Shown here: piece by piece, positions 43,753 to 51,695 of the stretch
Position numbering within the stretch: the stretch's first letter is position 1
Layout: each line of letters begins with the position of its first letter
NCBI RefSeq assembly: GCF_040394755.1
Contig: NZ_JBEBRQ010000002.1
DNA: 64,000 nt
Source: Castellaniella defragrans_A
Lineage (GTDB): Bacteria > Pseudomonadota > Gammaproteobacteria > Burkholderiales > Burkholderiaceae_B
Direction: 5' to 3' (one strand)
Notes under the pieces: generated by a model
What the model saw: the letters and a program-made list of their open reading frames with translations, nothing else
The model's database searches: none
What the model was told of the DNA's origin: nothing
Translations under genes and position numbers: made by a program

Positions 43753-44378
43753 GACAACCCTCCAGGCCGGACCGCGTCCTCCGGGACCAGCCAGGAAACC
43801 CGGGGAACCCCCTGGGCGTCAGCCCCCAGGCGCGGCAGGATTTCTTTCCTGACCAGTTCATGCGTCACCGCGCCCACGTGTTTCCAGACGATGATGCCTT
43901 GCGCATCGATGATGTAGGTTTCCGGCGCGCCGTACACCCCCAGTTCGATGCCCATGCGCCCTTTCGCATCAACGAGATTCATGGAAAAAGGATTGCCGTA
44001 GCGGCGCAGCCAGGCGGTGGAATCGCGCATATCGTCTTTGTAGCTCAAGCCGATCAACTGGTCGGCGCGGCCCTGGTCGCGCAGGGTCCGGGCCAGAGCC
44101 ATCATGACCGGTTGCTCGTCGATACAGACCGCGCACCACGAGGCCCAGACATTGATCAGCCGAGCCTTGCCGCGCAATTGCTCAGGGCCGACCAGATCGC
44201 CATCGACGGCGTCCAGGCGCGGCAGGGCCATCTCGGGCCAGGGCTTGCCGATCAGCACGGAAGGCAGCTCGCGCGGATCGCGCATCATGCCCATGACCAG
44301 AAGCCACAACAAGCCCAGCGCGACCAGGAGCGACAGGGTCAAGGCCCAGCGGCGACGCAAGGTGATCAACAGACTCAT
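43749..44378 (-). CDS. ccmG: Thiol:disulfide interchange protein CcmG/DsbE
   Basis: This 209-aa membrane-anchored thioredoxin-like protein has an N-terminal helix and the active site NVWASWCAVCIDEQP (C82 and C85 from the ATG start). GVYGAPETYIIDAQGIIVWKHVG holds the cis-proline region. It keeps apocytochrome cysteines reduced. GTG at 44384 is another possible start. It lies 18 bp after ccmF. Confidence 0.95.
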   Translation of the reverse strand: MSLLITLRRRWALTLSLLVALGLLWLLVMGMMRDPRELPSVLIGKPWPEMALPRLDAVDGDLVGPEQLRGKARLINVWASWCAVCIDEQPVMMALARTLRDQGRADQLIGLSYKDDMRDSTAWLRRYGNPFSMNLVDAKGRMGIELGVYGAPETYIIDAQGIIVWKHVGAVTHELVRKEILPRLGADAQGVPRVSWLVPEDAVRPGGLS

Positions 44379-44396
44379 ACCCACTCTACCTCATGT

Positions 44397-46382
44397 TCAC
44401 GCGAGCGAGCGCGCATGCGGGGAAATACGGCCCGCGCCGGCAACCGGCGCATTTTCCGGGGATTTTCGCACAGACGGCCGGCGCAGGCGGCGCGCCATGG
44501 ACGCGATCAGCGCACCCGCGGCCATGAACAGCGCACCCAGCCAGACCCAGCGCATGAAGGGCTTGTACTGCACGCGCACGCTCCAGCCATTGTCGGCGGT
44601 CTCCAGAGGTGTGCCGAGGGCCACATAGACATCGCGCAGCAGCCCCCAGTCGATCGCGCTCTCGGTCATGGGCATGCCCGAGTTGATGTAGTTGCGCTTT
44701 TCGCTCACGAGCAGGCGCGGCGCCTGATCGCCGCAACGCAGGGTGAAGTGGCCGGCTTGCCCGTGATAGTTGGGCCCTTCGGTCTCGGCCAGGCTGTCGA
44801 AGGCAACGACACAGGCGCCCAAGGGACGCGTCTGGCCGGGCGCGATGCTGACGTCGTGCTCCACGCCATAGCCATTGACCATGGCTACGCCGACCACGAA
44901 AACCGCCACACCCAGATGCGCCACCACCATGCCCGTGCCGGATGCGCCCAGGCCGCCGCCGCGCAAGCGCTGCGCGGCCCAGTGCAAGGTGCTCACCGCC
45001 ACGCCCAGCGCGCCCAGCAACGCAATCACCACAAGCCCGTGAACCACCCCGTAGACATGGGACAGCCACAACGGCAAGACCAGCGCGCCGATCAGCAATA
45101 CCACCAGCGTGGGCGCCAGCCGGCGCAGCAGCGCACGGCCCTGATCGCTGCCCCAGCGCAGCCAGATCGACACCATCAGCAGCGCCAGCGCGGGCAGCAG
45201 CACGGGCGCCATGACCGTATCGAAATACGGCGGCCCGACCGAGATCTTGCCCAATTGCAGCGCATCCATGATGAGCGGATACAGCGTCCCCAACAGCACA
45301 CAGCCGCAGGCCGCCACGAGCAGCAGATTGTTGAACGCCAGCGCGGTATCGCGCGACAGTGGCGCGGGCGCCCTGGAAACGCGCGCGGGCTGCAGCCGCT
45401 CGCCGTAACGGGCCACGAGCGCGAGACTGCCCAGCAGCGCGAATGCGATCAGCGCCAGCATCACGACGCCGCGGCTCGGGTCGGAGGCGAAAGCATGCAC
45501 CGAGATCAGCACGCCCGAACGGACGAGAAAGGTGCCCAGCAGGGACAGCAGGAAGGCGCCGATGGACAAGGCCGCGGTCCAGTACACGAAACGGCCATGC
45601 TGGTCGCGCGCGATCTGCACGTGCAGCAGCGCCGCCAGCACCAGCCACGGCATGAACGAGGCGTTTTCCACCGGGTCCCAGAACCACCAGCCGCCCCAGC
45701 CCAGCTCGTAATAGGCCCACCACGACCCGAGCGCGATGCCCAGCGTCAGAAACACCAGGGCCACCGCCGTATAGGGCCGCACCCAGCGCACCCAGTCGGC
45801 GGGCGCGCCGCGCCAGAGCGCGGCCAGGGTCATGGCAAACGGCACGGCGGTGCCGACATAACCCAGATACAGCAGCGGCGGATGCAGGGCCATGCCGGGG
45901 TCTTGCAGCAGGGGGTTCAGGCTCTGCCCTTCCGGGACCGCGGGCAGCAGCCGCATGAATGGATTGGAGGTGAACAAGATGAATGCGCCGACGCAGACGC
46001 TGACCAGGCCCAGCACACCCAGGACACGCGCCGCATAATCGACGTCATGGCGGCGCAAGCCGCGCAATGCCGCCAGGCTCCACAGCGAGAGCGCGGCCAT
46101 CCACAGCAGCATCGACCCTTCGTGCCCGCCCCAGACCGCCGCCACGCGGTAGATCAGCGGCAGCGTGGTGTGACTGTTCTGCGCGACATAGAGGATGGAA
46201 AAATCGAAATTCACGAACGCCACGGCAAGCAGCACGATCGCGCCCAGGATGCCGGCGATCTGCCATGCCGCGGCCAGCGTCGCGAGCCGGGGCCGCGCCA
46301 TCGGCGCGAGGCCGCCCCAGGCCTGCACGGCGGACGCGACCAGGGCAAGAATCAGCAGTAACTGCCCGAGCTCGCCGATCAT
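44397..46382 (-). CDS. ccmF: Haem lyase subunit CcmF
   Basis: This 661-aa polytopic membrane protein of the haem ligase complex has the WWD loop GGWWFWDPVENASFMPWL. LGYVGTAVPFAMTLAAL and SVHAFASDPSRGVVML are further family blocks. It attaches haem from CcmE to apocytochromes together with CcmH and CcmI. Its start overlaps the ccmE stop (ATGA). Confidence 0.97.
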   Translation of the reverse strand: MIGELGQLLLILALVASAVQAWGGLAPMARPRLATLAAAWQIAGILGAIVLLAVAFVNFDFSILYVAQNSHTTLPLIYRVAAVWGGHEGSMLLWMAALSLWSLAALRGLRRHDVDYAARVLGVLGLVSVCVGAFILFTSNPFMRLLPAVPEGQSLNPLLQDPGMALHPPLLYLGYVGTAVPFAMTLAALWRGAPADWVRWVRPYTAVALVFLTLGIALGSWWAYYELGWGGWWFWDPVENASFMPWLVLAALLHVQIARDQHGRFVYWTAALSIGAFLLSLLGTFLVRSGVLISVHAFASDPSRGVVMLALIAFALLGSLALVARYGERLQPARVSRAPAPLSRDTALAFNNLLLVAACGCVLLGTLYPLIMDALQLGKISVGPPYFDTVMAPVLLPALALLMVSIWLRWGSDQGRALLRRLAPTLVVLLIGALVLPLWLSHVYGVVHGLVVIALLGALGVAVSTLHWAAQRLRGGGLGASGTGMVVAHLGVAVFVVGVAMVNGYGVEHDVSIAPGQTRPLGACVVAFDSLAETEGPNYHGQAGHFTLRCGDQAPRLLVSEKRNYINSGMPMTESAIDWGLLRDVYVALGTPLETADNGWSVRVQYKPFMRWVWLGALFMAAGALIASMARRLRRPSVRKSPENAPVAGAGRISPHARSLA

Positions 46383-46843
46383 CCCGCGCCTCCCGGCACA
46401 GGATGGCTGTGCCCGGAGGGCTGGGTCATGTTGGGCGGCGCGTAGTTTTCATCGTGTTTGGCCAGCACCTCGGTGGCCACGAGCGTGCCCGAATCGTCGA
46501 GCCGGCCCTGCACGATCGCGCCCTTGCCCTCGGCGAACAGATCAGGCAGCACGCCCCGGTGATAAACCACCGGCAATGTACTTTCGCCATCGACGAGCAC
46601 GAAGCGCACCGCCTGGGCGCCGTCGCCGCCGCGCTGCAAGGACCCCACCTGCACCATGCCGCCGACCCGCAGCGTTTCCCTGGCGCGCGCGCTGCCCGCC
46701 GCCAGCTCGCTGGGCGTGACATAGAACATGAGATTGCTGCGGAAAGCCTGCTTGACGAACAATCCCGCCGCCACCAGCAGCGCCCCCGCGACCAGCAGCA
46801 GCAGCAGGCGCTTGCGGCGCGTAGTGAGTACGGCGGCGCTCAT
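46379..46843 (-). CDS. ccmE: Haem chaperone CcmE
   Basis: This 154-aa periplasmic haem chaperone is membrane-anchored by one N-terminal helix. The covalent haem-binding histidine is H130 in VLAKHDENYAPP, followed by Y134, the same positions as E. coli CcmE. The ATG at 46843 overlaps the ccmD stop, which rules out the longer frame to 46900. Confidence 0.97.
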   Translation of the reverse strand: MSAAVLTTRRKRLLLLLVAGALLVAAGLFVKQAFRSNLMFYVTPSELAAGSARARETLRVGGMVQVGSLQRGGDGAQAVRFVLVDGESTLPVVYHRGVLPDLFAEGKGAIVQGRLDDSGTLVATEVLAKHDENYAPPNMTQPSGHSHPVPGGAG

Positions 46844-47019
46844 ACGGATTCCCCTGAGGCGCCAGCCCGCGCGCGCCGCGCGCGGCGCATCAACATCCAT
46901 TGCTCGCCCGCCAGGGCGACGATCACCACCGCGACACTGCTCCAGACATAGACACCGTGACGGCCCATCCGCAGAAACGATGCCCAGTCACCCCACCACA
47001 CCTCGAAAAACTCAGACAT
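46840..47019 (-). CDS. ccmD: Haem-exporter small subunit CcmD
   Basis: This 59-aa protein, easily missed, reads MSEFFEVWWGDWASFLRMG and then a single hydrophobic helix (HGVYVWSSVAVVIVALAG) and an Arg-rich tail (RRARRARAG). That is the normal form of CcmD, a small membrane protein that holds CcmC, CcmE and CcmAB together. Its stop overlaps the ccmE start (ATGA), and it starts 45 bp after the cymA-type gene. Confidence 0.9.
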   Translation of the reverse strand: MSEFFEVWWGDWASFLRMGRHGVYVWSSVAVVIVALAGEQWMLMRRARRARAGASGESV

Positions 47020-47064
47020 TACCCGCTATTCTCCCGGCGCGCGCGCCGAAAATCATGATGATCC

Positions 47065-47670
47065 TTATTCTTCCTCGTTCGGATCCCGGTATTCTGGCGG
47101 CAGACGGTGGGCAATCCCCTTGTGGCAGTCTATGCAGGTTTCCCCCTCGGCCTGGGCCTTCATATGCCGATTATAGTTGCTCAGTTTCTGGGCGTCCTTG
47201 CTCATGGCATCGAAATTGTGGCAGTTGCGGCATTCCTGCGAATTATTCGCCTCCATGCGCGCCCATTCGCTGGTGGCCATTGCCATGCGATGCGCCTGGA
47301 ATTTTTCGGGCGTATCGATGGTGCCGATCAGTTTCCCCCAGACCTCCTTGCTCGCCTTGATCTTGCGGACGATCGTCGGTCCCAGCTCGTGAGGCACGTG
47401 ACAGTCGGGGCAAGTCGCGCGGACACCGGAGCGGTTCGAATAGTGGATGGTTTTCTTGTACTCCTGATAGACGTTGTCGCGCATCTCGTGGCAACCGATG
47501 CAGAACTCGAGCTTGTTGGTCATCCCCAGGGTGGTCTGGAAACCACCCAGGAAAACGGCGCCGCCCAGGAACCCGATGACCAGCAAAGACAAGACTGACC
47601 ATTTGGCCGACGGGCGCCGTGATGCGCGCCAGATCCTGCGCAGAAAACCGGGGGACTTTTCTTGATTCAT
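47065..47670 (-). CDS. NapC/NirT-family tetrahaem cytochrome c (CymA-like)
   Basis: This 201-aa protein has one N-terminal membrane anchor (residues about 24-46) and four CxxCH sites at 57-61, 87-91, 147-151 and 179-183. It should exchange electrons between the quinone pool and periplasmic cytochromes. In Shewanella CymA feeds MtrA; in Sideroxydans the equivalent sits beside mtoAB. Here it is the last gene of the mtoD-A-B-like run, 26 bp after the barrel gene, and leads into ccmD. The start ATG has only a weak ribosome site. Confidence 0.93.
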   Translation of the reverse strand: MNQEKSPGFLRRIWRASRRPSAKWSVLSLLVIGFLGGAVFLGGFQTTLGMTNKLEFCIGCHEMRDNVYQEYKKTIHYSNRSGVRATCPDCHVPHELGPTIVRKIKASKEVWGKLIGTIDTPEKFQAHRMAMATSEWARMEANNSQECRNCHNFDAMSKDAQKLSNYNRHMKAQAEGETCIDCHKGIAHRLPPEYRDPNEEE

Positions 47671-47696
47671 AGTGGCTTTTTGAGTCCAGGCAAGTG

Positions 47697-49763
47697 TTAT
47701 TGGAACCGGTAGATGTAACGCACGCCGACGAAGACGGCCTTCTGGACCGGATCGGTGGTGATGTAGGTACCATCAGCCATGCGGAAAGGCGTGCCGTCGC
47801 TGTACTGCCAGGTCCAGTCATCTGTCTTCCAATAATCGTAGATCGCGTCCAGGCGCAGGTCGGAAGACTTGTTGAGCGCATACTGGGCAAACCACGACAG
47901 GCGCAGATGCCTGTTGGTGATGTCGGATAGATCCGTCGTACCGCCAGTAACAGGGGTAAGGGCCAATATGTCGTATTTGCTGACGCTTTGCGTCCATTCC
48001 ATATCGGCACCGGTGCGCAAGCGGGGTGTGGCATCCCATCGAATGCCCAGGCCGAAGGAATTGGCGCCATCCTTCAAATCATATTGGTAGTTTTGTACAG
48101 TCGTGTTACCCCCAGTCTGCCGGGCCTCGCTCTGATCATAGCTATACCAGGCATTGAGACTGAGCTTATTGCTGATCGCCCAAGAGCCATCGAGGCTGTA
48201 GAGCCTGGTCTTGCCCCTTTCGAGACCATAGGTATTGTCACCGCTATACCGATCCCTGCCGTCCTCGACGACAAATTGCACGGAAACTGCATCGATCGGT
48301 GCCCAATCAGCGAGCAAGCGGAGCTTGTCGCGTTTACGGTCGGCAATGCTCATGGGATTGATCATGCCCGCCATCACATTTTTATAGCTATCCATAAAGG
48401 CCGAACCATCCCGTTCGGCATGCACCCAGGACACACTACCGTTGATGGTTTCCGACATGGATCGGCGCAGTTCAAGACGAGAGGTGGTTTCGTCGAGATC
48501 ACGGCGGAAAGCCACAGCACGGGTCTTATCAGTTCCGGTGACCATGATCGGCTGATCGCGTCTTTGCCGTTTTTCCTCGACGCTGCCCACCAGGCTGTAA
48601 CCACTGCCGAAGCGGTAGGTACCCTCGACTTTGCCACTGAGCGTCCTGACGGACGAACCGACATATGGCGTACCGTTACTAATGTAATTGACGACAGTCG
48701 TTTTATCATCCCGATCGTGATAGCGCAAATTCCCATTCAAGGTGAATTGCTTGGTGATCCGCGAATTCAGGCCCAACTGCAACAGAGTGGTATCCACCCT
48801 GGTATCCAGGCGGTTGTATCCACCATTTGCCTGACCAAAGCCCACGACCGGAATACCGTTATCCTGTGTGGCGCGAGCGTACTCCGCCTTGAAGGTCCCG
48901 CGCGTGTTATTGGTGAAGTTATAGCCGCCATTGAGGAACACCTGATGCGCCTCGTTGTCGAGCGGTAGAGACGCGTAGGCAGTGGTGATGGCGGTGGCAC
49001 TGGAGCGATACGTATTAGCAACCAGACCATTGGTGACATTGTTCTGGTACCAGCTGGCGTTATAACCGCCGCGAATCTGGAATTTTTCGGTTGCGTACGT
49101 CAACGCGGTTTCCAACTGACGGGTGGTGCTATTGATCGGCTCGACGGTGAAAATTCCGCTAGCATGACCCCAATTGCGAGCACCGGTCTTTTCCTCGTTC
49201 TTGAACGTGGCGGTAAAGTCCAGGCCAGGCCACAGGTTCTTGTAGATATTGGCATTGATCTGTTCGCGCGTCGTGCCCAACCGCAGGGTCGTCAACTGCG
49301 GTCCAAGCCGGCCTGGGGTGCCTATATTATTGGTTGGATTCCACGTGCCAGCGCCCTGCAGATTGGTGTGGTAGACATTGGGATCCCGGCGTGAAATCCG
49401 ATTGTATTCGAGGCCGATCCCCCAATTGCCCTGGCGCAGCACCTCGCCCCTGATCGAACGTGTATCGTCGATGCCGAGGTTGCGCGCATCGAGCCTGTAC
49501 CACGTGCCGGTGTCGTTGTAGCGTTTGACGATGCTGGCATCGAGCAGGCCGTAGGCCTTGCCGCTCTCGTTCATGCCATCGTACTTGCCGGACTGCGCGC
49601 GGTCGTCGCCCGACCAGTAGCCCGCACCCACGGAAATCGAACTTTTCGGCTCGGTGAGTTCGGTGATCTCGTCATCCTGGGCCCGCACATCACCTATGGT
49701 GCCAAAGATCGCCAACAAGGCAGCGGGAATGACACCCAGGCACAACTGTTTTTGCTTTGCCAT
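47697..49763 (-). CDS. mtoB: MtrB/PioB/MtoB-family outer-membrane beta-barrel
   Basis: This 688-aa protein has a signal peptide of about 28 residues ending VRAQ, followed by SSISVGAGYWSGDDRAQSGKYDGMNE, the recognisable start of MtrB/PioB proteins. The rest is alternating beta strands with a C-terminal aromatic strand VGVRYIYRFQ. The barrel sheathes a decahaem cytochrome so that electrons cross the outer membrane. The N-terminal CxxC seen in Shewanella MtrB is absent, as in phototrophic PioB-type members. A GGAGGAG ribosome site precedes the start. It lies 19 bp after the decahaem gene. The symbol follows gene order and is an inference. Confidence 0.9.
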   Translation of the reverse strand: MAKQKQLCLGVIPAALLAIFGTIGDVRAQDDEITELTEPKSSISVGAGYWSGDDRAQSGKYDGMNESGKAYGLLDASIVKRYNDTGTWYRLDARNLGIDDTRSIRGEVLRQGNWGIGLEYNRISRRDPNVYHTNLQGAGTWNPTNNIGTPGRLGPQLTTLRLGTTREQINANIYKNLWPGLDFTATFKNEEKTGARNWGHASGIFTVEPINSTTRQLETALTYATEKFQIRGGYNASWYQNNVTNGLVANTYRSSATAITTAYASLPLDNEAHQVFLNGGYNFTNNTRGTFKAEYARATQDNGIPVVGFGQANGGYNRLDTRVDTTLLQLGLNSRITKQFTLNGNLRYHDRDDKTTVVNYISNGTPYVGSSVRTLSGKVEGTYRFGSGYSLVGSVEEKRQRRDQPIMVTGTDKTRAVAFRRDLDETTSRLELRRSMSETINGSVSWVHAERDGSAFMDSYKNVMAGMINPMSIADRKRDKLRLLADWAPIDAVSVQFVVEDGRDRYSGDNTYGLERGKTRLYSLDGSWAISNKLSLNAWYSYDQSEARQTGGNTTVQNYQYDLKDGANSFGLGIRWDATPRLRTGADMEWTQSVSKYDILALTPVTGGTTDLSDITNRHLRLSWFAQYALNKSSDLRLDAIYDYWKTDDWTWQYSDGTPFRMADGTYITTDPVQKAVFVGVRYIYRFQ

Positions 49764-49782
49764 GATTTATCTCCTCCCACTG

Positions 49783-50802
49783 TTAACGAAAGAAGCGCAC
49801 TGCATTGGTAGCGTCCGTACTGTTGCTACCATGAATGTTGCTATGACAGTTGAGGCAACCGCGAGCCCCAACCGGACCGCCGCTACTGACACCAGGCAGT
49901 GCACCAGTAGTGGTGAGACTTTGCTGGAAGGCGGTATTCGCCGCATGGCCCGGAATAGAACTGGTGCTGCCGTGGCATTGCTGGCACAACATAGGCGCAC
50001 GCTGCTTCAGCAAGTTGGCGACCGAAGTCCCGTGCGGCTGGTGGCACAGGGCGCAATCCTCCTGCACCGGCTCGTGGTTGTGCACGAAGGGGCCGCGCTT
50101 TTCCATGTGGCAGGTGTAGCAGGTGTCGTTGGTGCTGGACTTGATCAGCGTATTCGGGTTGTCGTTGTGCACATCGTGGCACGAGGAGCAGGACATTTCG
50201 CCCTCGGGCACGGGGTGGTGGCTCGGGCGGTTCATCAGGGCGCGTTGCTCTTTGTGGCACTGGTAGCACACCTGGGGCTGCTCTTGCTTGTCGCGCACCT
50301 TGTCGTGGTTGCTGTGCACCGTGTGGCAGGACGTACAGGCCACGTCGCGGTTGTAGTGCGCGCTGGATTTCCAGTTGATGTGCTTGCCGCCATGCGTCTG
50401 GTGGCAGTTCATGCAGGTATCGGCCTGCTCTTGCGCGTCGTCGGGCTTATAGCCTGAGTCCGTGTGCTTGCGGCCGAATATTTTGTCGGGCCGCGGGCGG
50501 CCCTTGCCGTCGGTATTGCCCTTGAGGTGCGCCTCGCTGGCGCCGTGGCAATCCTGGCAAGCCGGCGTCCGGGGATCGGTCGTCACACCGTGACGGGTCT
50601 GATAGATCGAAAGAATCGGCTTTGTTTCGGATTCGTCGTGGCAGCGCGTACAGACCGCGTCCTTTTGCTGCCGGGAAGCCTGGGCCGTGGATTGCGTGGC
50701 CTGGGTCGTGGATTGCTCGTCGGCCGCGTCAGCCGTGGACGCCAGCCCGAAGGCCAGCATGACACTACAAAATACCGTTTTCCAACAGATTTTTGCTTTC
50801 AT
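49783..50802 (-). CDS. mtoA: Decahaem c-type cytochrome, DmsE/MtrA/MtoA family
   Basis: This 339-aa periplasmic cytochrome has a signal peptide of about 27 residues and ten CxxCH sites starting at residues 51, 82, 130, 156, 179, 205, 228, 250, 273 and 316. Length and haem count match MtrA and MtoA and not the longer PioA. A Gln/Thr/Ser-rich stretch (30-46) separates the signal peptide from haem 1. It should be threaded in the MtrB-type barrel encoded next door. AAGGA precedes the ATG. It lies 96 bp after the monohaem gene, with a hairpin in between. Confidence 0.95.
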   Translation of the reverse strand: MKAKICWKTVFCSVMLAFGLASTADAADEQSTTQATQSTAQASRQQKDAVCTRCHDESETKPILSIYQTRHGVTTDPRTPACQDCHGASEAHLKGNTDGKGRPRPDKIFGRKHTDSGYKPDDAQEQADTCMNCHQTHGGKHINWKSSAHYNRDVACTSCHTVHSNHDKVRDKQEQPQVCYQCHKEQRALMNRPSHHPVPEGEMSCSSCHDVHNDNPNTLIKSSTNDTCYTCHMEKRGPFVHNHEPVQEDCALCHQPHGTSVANLLKQRAPMLCQQCHGSTSSIPGHAANTAFQQSLTTTGALPGVSSGGPVGARGCLNCHSNIHGSNSTDATNAVRFFR

Positions 50803-50838
50803 ATTTTTTCCTTGCGCGCCATGCTGGAACCAAAGAAC

Positions 50839-50873
50839 GACAAAACCCCGAGTGCCGGGGCGGGGGTTTTGTC
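50839..50873 (-). terminator. Strong hairpin between the monohaem and decahaem genes
   Basis: GACAAAACCCC (50839-50849) and GGGGTTTTGTC (50863-50873) are a perfect 11-bp stem. A nested CCCCG-AGTGC-CGGGG lies inside. On the minus strand the 3' arm ends GGGGTTTTGTCGTTCTTT, terminator-like but without a clean T-tract. Inside an operon it may give partial termination or an mRNA processing/stability point that sets cytochrome ratios. Confidence 0.6.
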
Positions 50874-50898
50874 TGAAGGGCTCTTTTCCCTTGTACTT

Positions 50899-51255
50899 TT
50901 AAAGAGACAGAAGCCAATCGACCAGATTCTTGATCTGCGCCGTATCGTTTTCCGGCTCGGTCTTGATGATCTTGTGTTCTTCTTCGTGGCCGTCGGGGAA
51001 CTTTGACATTTCCCCCGAGGTCAGGTGGTGAACCAGCCGCTCCTGGGCATCGGCCTTGTCACGATATTTCGCCGCCACGCTGTTCCAGGAAGGGCCGTCT
51101 TTGTCTTTATTGATGGCGTGGCATCTGAAGCATTTATTTTCGCGAGCAAGGGCCTTGGCGGCCTCCTCGTCGAAAGCGGCCGCCGGAGCGGACGTGAACA
51201 ACATGCCTGCTGCGATAGCGGTTGCGGCAAGATACCCGATGGAAATCGACTTCAT
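50899..51255 (-). CDS. mtoD: Monohaem class I cytochrome c (MtoD-like)
   Basis: This 118-aa periplasmic cytochrome has a signal peptide of about 27 residues (APAAA). One haem site CFRCH is at residues 42-46, and a likely axial Met is M83 in SGEMSKFP. In Sideroxydans a monohaem cytochrome, MtoD, belongs to the mto locus and shuttles electrons in the periplasm. This gene is the first of the run. The GGGAG ribosome site supports the ATG at 51255. The name is by position and type only; generic class I cytochromes c look similar. Confidence 0.85.
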   Translation of the reverse strand: MKSISIGYLAATAIAAGMLFTSAPAAAFDEEAAKALARENKCFRCHAINKDKDGPSWNSVAAKYRDKADAQERLVHHLTSGEMSKFPDGHEEEHKIIKTEPENDTAQIKNLVDWLLSL

Positions 51256-51380
51256 GGTTTGTCTCCCTTTGCTGCTTTATATCGATACCAGGAAGCATCA
51301 ATATCATTTTTTGATTAGCCGGAAATATACAACAACTTATTGCTGTTCTATGGCCTAATGTGAAATCCAACAACAACGGT

Positions 51381-51425
51381 TTTACTAATAAAGTAAATTA
51401 TTTTTACTGATGAAAAATACAGTAA
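51381..51425. promoter_or_regulatory. Two inverted repeats with TTACT/AGTAA half-sites
   Basis: TTTACT-AATAA-AGTAAA (51381-51397) is a perfect inverted repeat. TTACTG (51404-51409) and CAGTAA (51420-51425) form a second with a 10-base spacer. All four half-sites share TTACT/AGTAA, about 125-170 bp upstream of the monohaem cytochrome start. This is the form of a cooperative operator; the regulator is unknown. Confidence 0.6.
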
Positions 51426-51510
51426 CATAAGAAAAAGCATGTTATATCAATGCATTACCTATAACCATAAATCAGATATGGTTTTTTGGGAGTAAGGGAT
51501 ATTCCGGAGG

Positions 51511-51649
51511 TTTTATTTTTAATTTATAGCAAGATTTTTGGCCTTCGGTACTTCAAATCAATGTCGACCAGTATTTTCATCTGGGTTTTCAGAAAATGAA
51601 AATACGCTCTCGCTCTTTTATTTTTTGATTTACGGCAAGATTTTTGCGG
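51511..51649. repeat. Pair of imperfect direct repeats of about 30 bp
   Basis: The stretches at 51511-51540 and 51617-51646 align over about 30 bp: TTTTATTTTT, then ATTTA (TA or CG), then GCAAGATTTTTG. The copies start about 105 bp apart in the spacer between yhdP and the cytochrome genes. The purpose is unknown. Confidence 0.65.
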
Positions 51650-51695
51650 TGTTTTGAGGAATCAACGGCAAGGCTTGCGCAATAGCGGCGCGCAG

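Larger units (their letters stand above)
51256..51695. promoter_or_regulatory. AT-rich 440-bp regulatory region upstream of the cytochrome run
   Basis: This stretch is much more AT-rich than its neighbours and contains no gene on either strand. It separates yhdP from the monohaem cytochrome gene (both minus strand), so it must hold the promoter of the cytochrome operon and the end of the yhdP transcript. I could not pick one convincing -35/-10 pair. It carries two inverted repeats and a long direct repeat, listed separately. Confidence 0.7.

Noticed and set aside
43860..46361. An 833-codon open frame on the plus strand opposite ccmF and ccmG
   Set aside because: The product is rich in Gln, His and Arg with no domain, and it is antisense to a membrane-protein gene with clear WWD motifs. 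Same GC artefact.
49654..50457. A plus-strand hydrophobic frame across the decahaem gene that could be read as a membrane protein
   Set aside because: Its Val/Ala/Leu-rich look comes from the reverse complement of Cys/His/Asp codons of the ten haem sites. It has no ribosome site and overlaps a certain gene.
51381..51425. TTTACT/AGTAAA sites considered as NarL or FNR boxes
   Set aside because: They do not have the FNR TTGAT-N4-ATCAA form, and the NarL-type heptamers are not in a 7-2-7 arrangement. The regulator is left unnamed.
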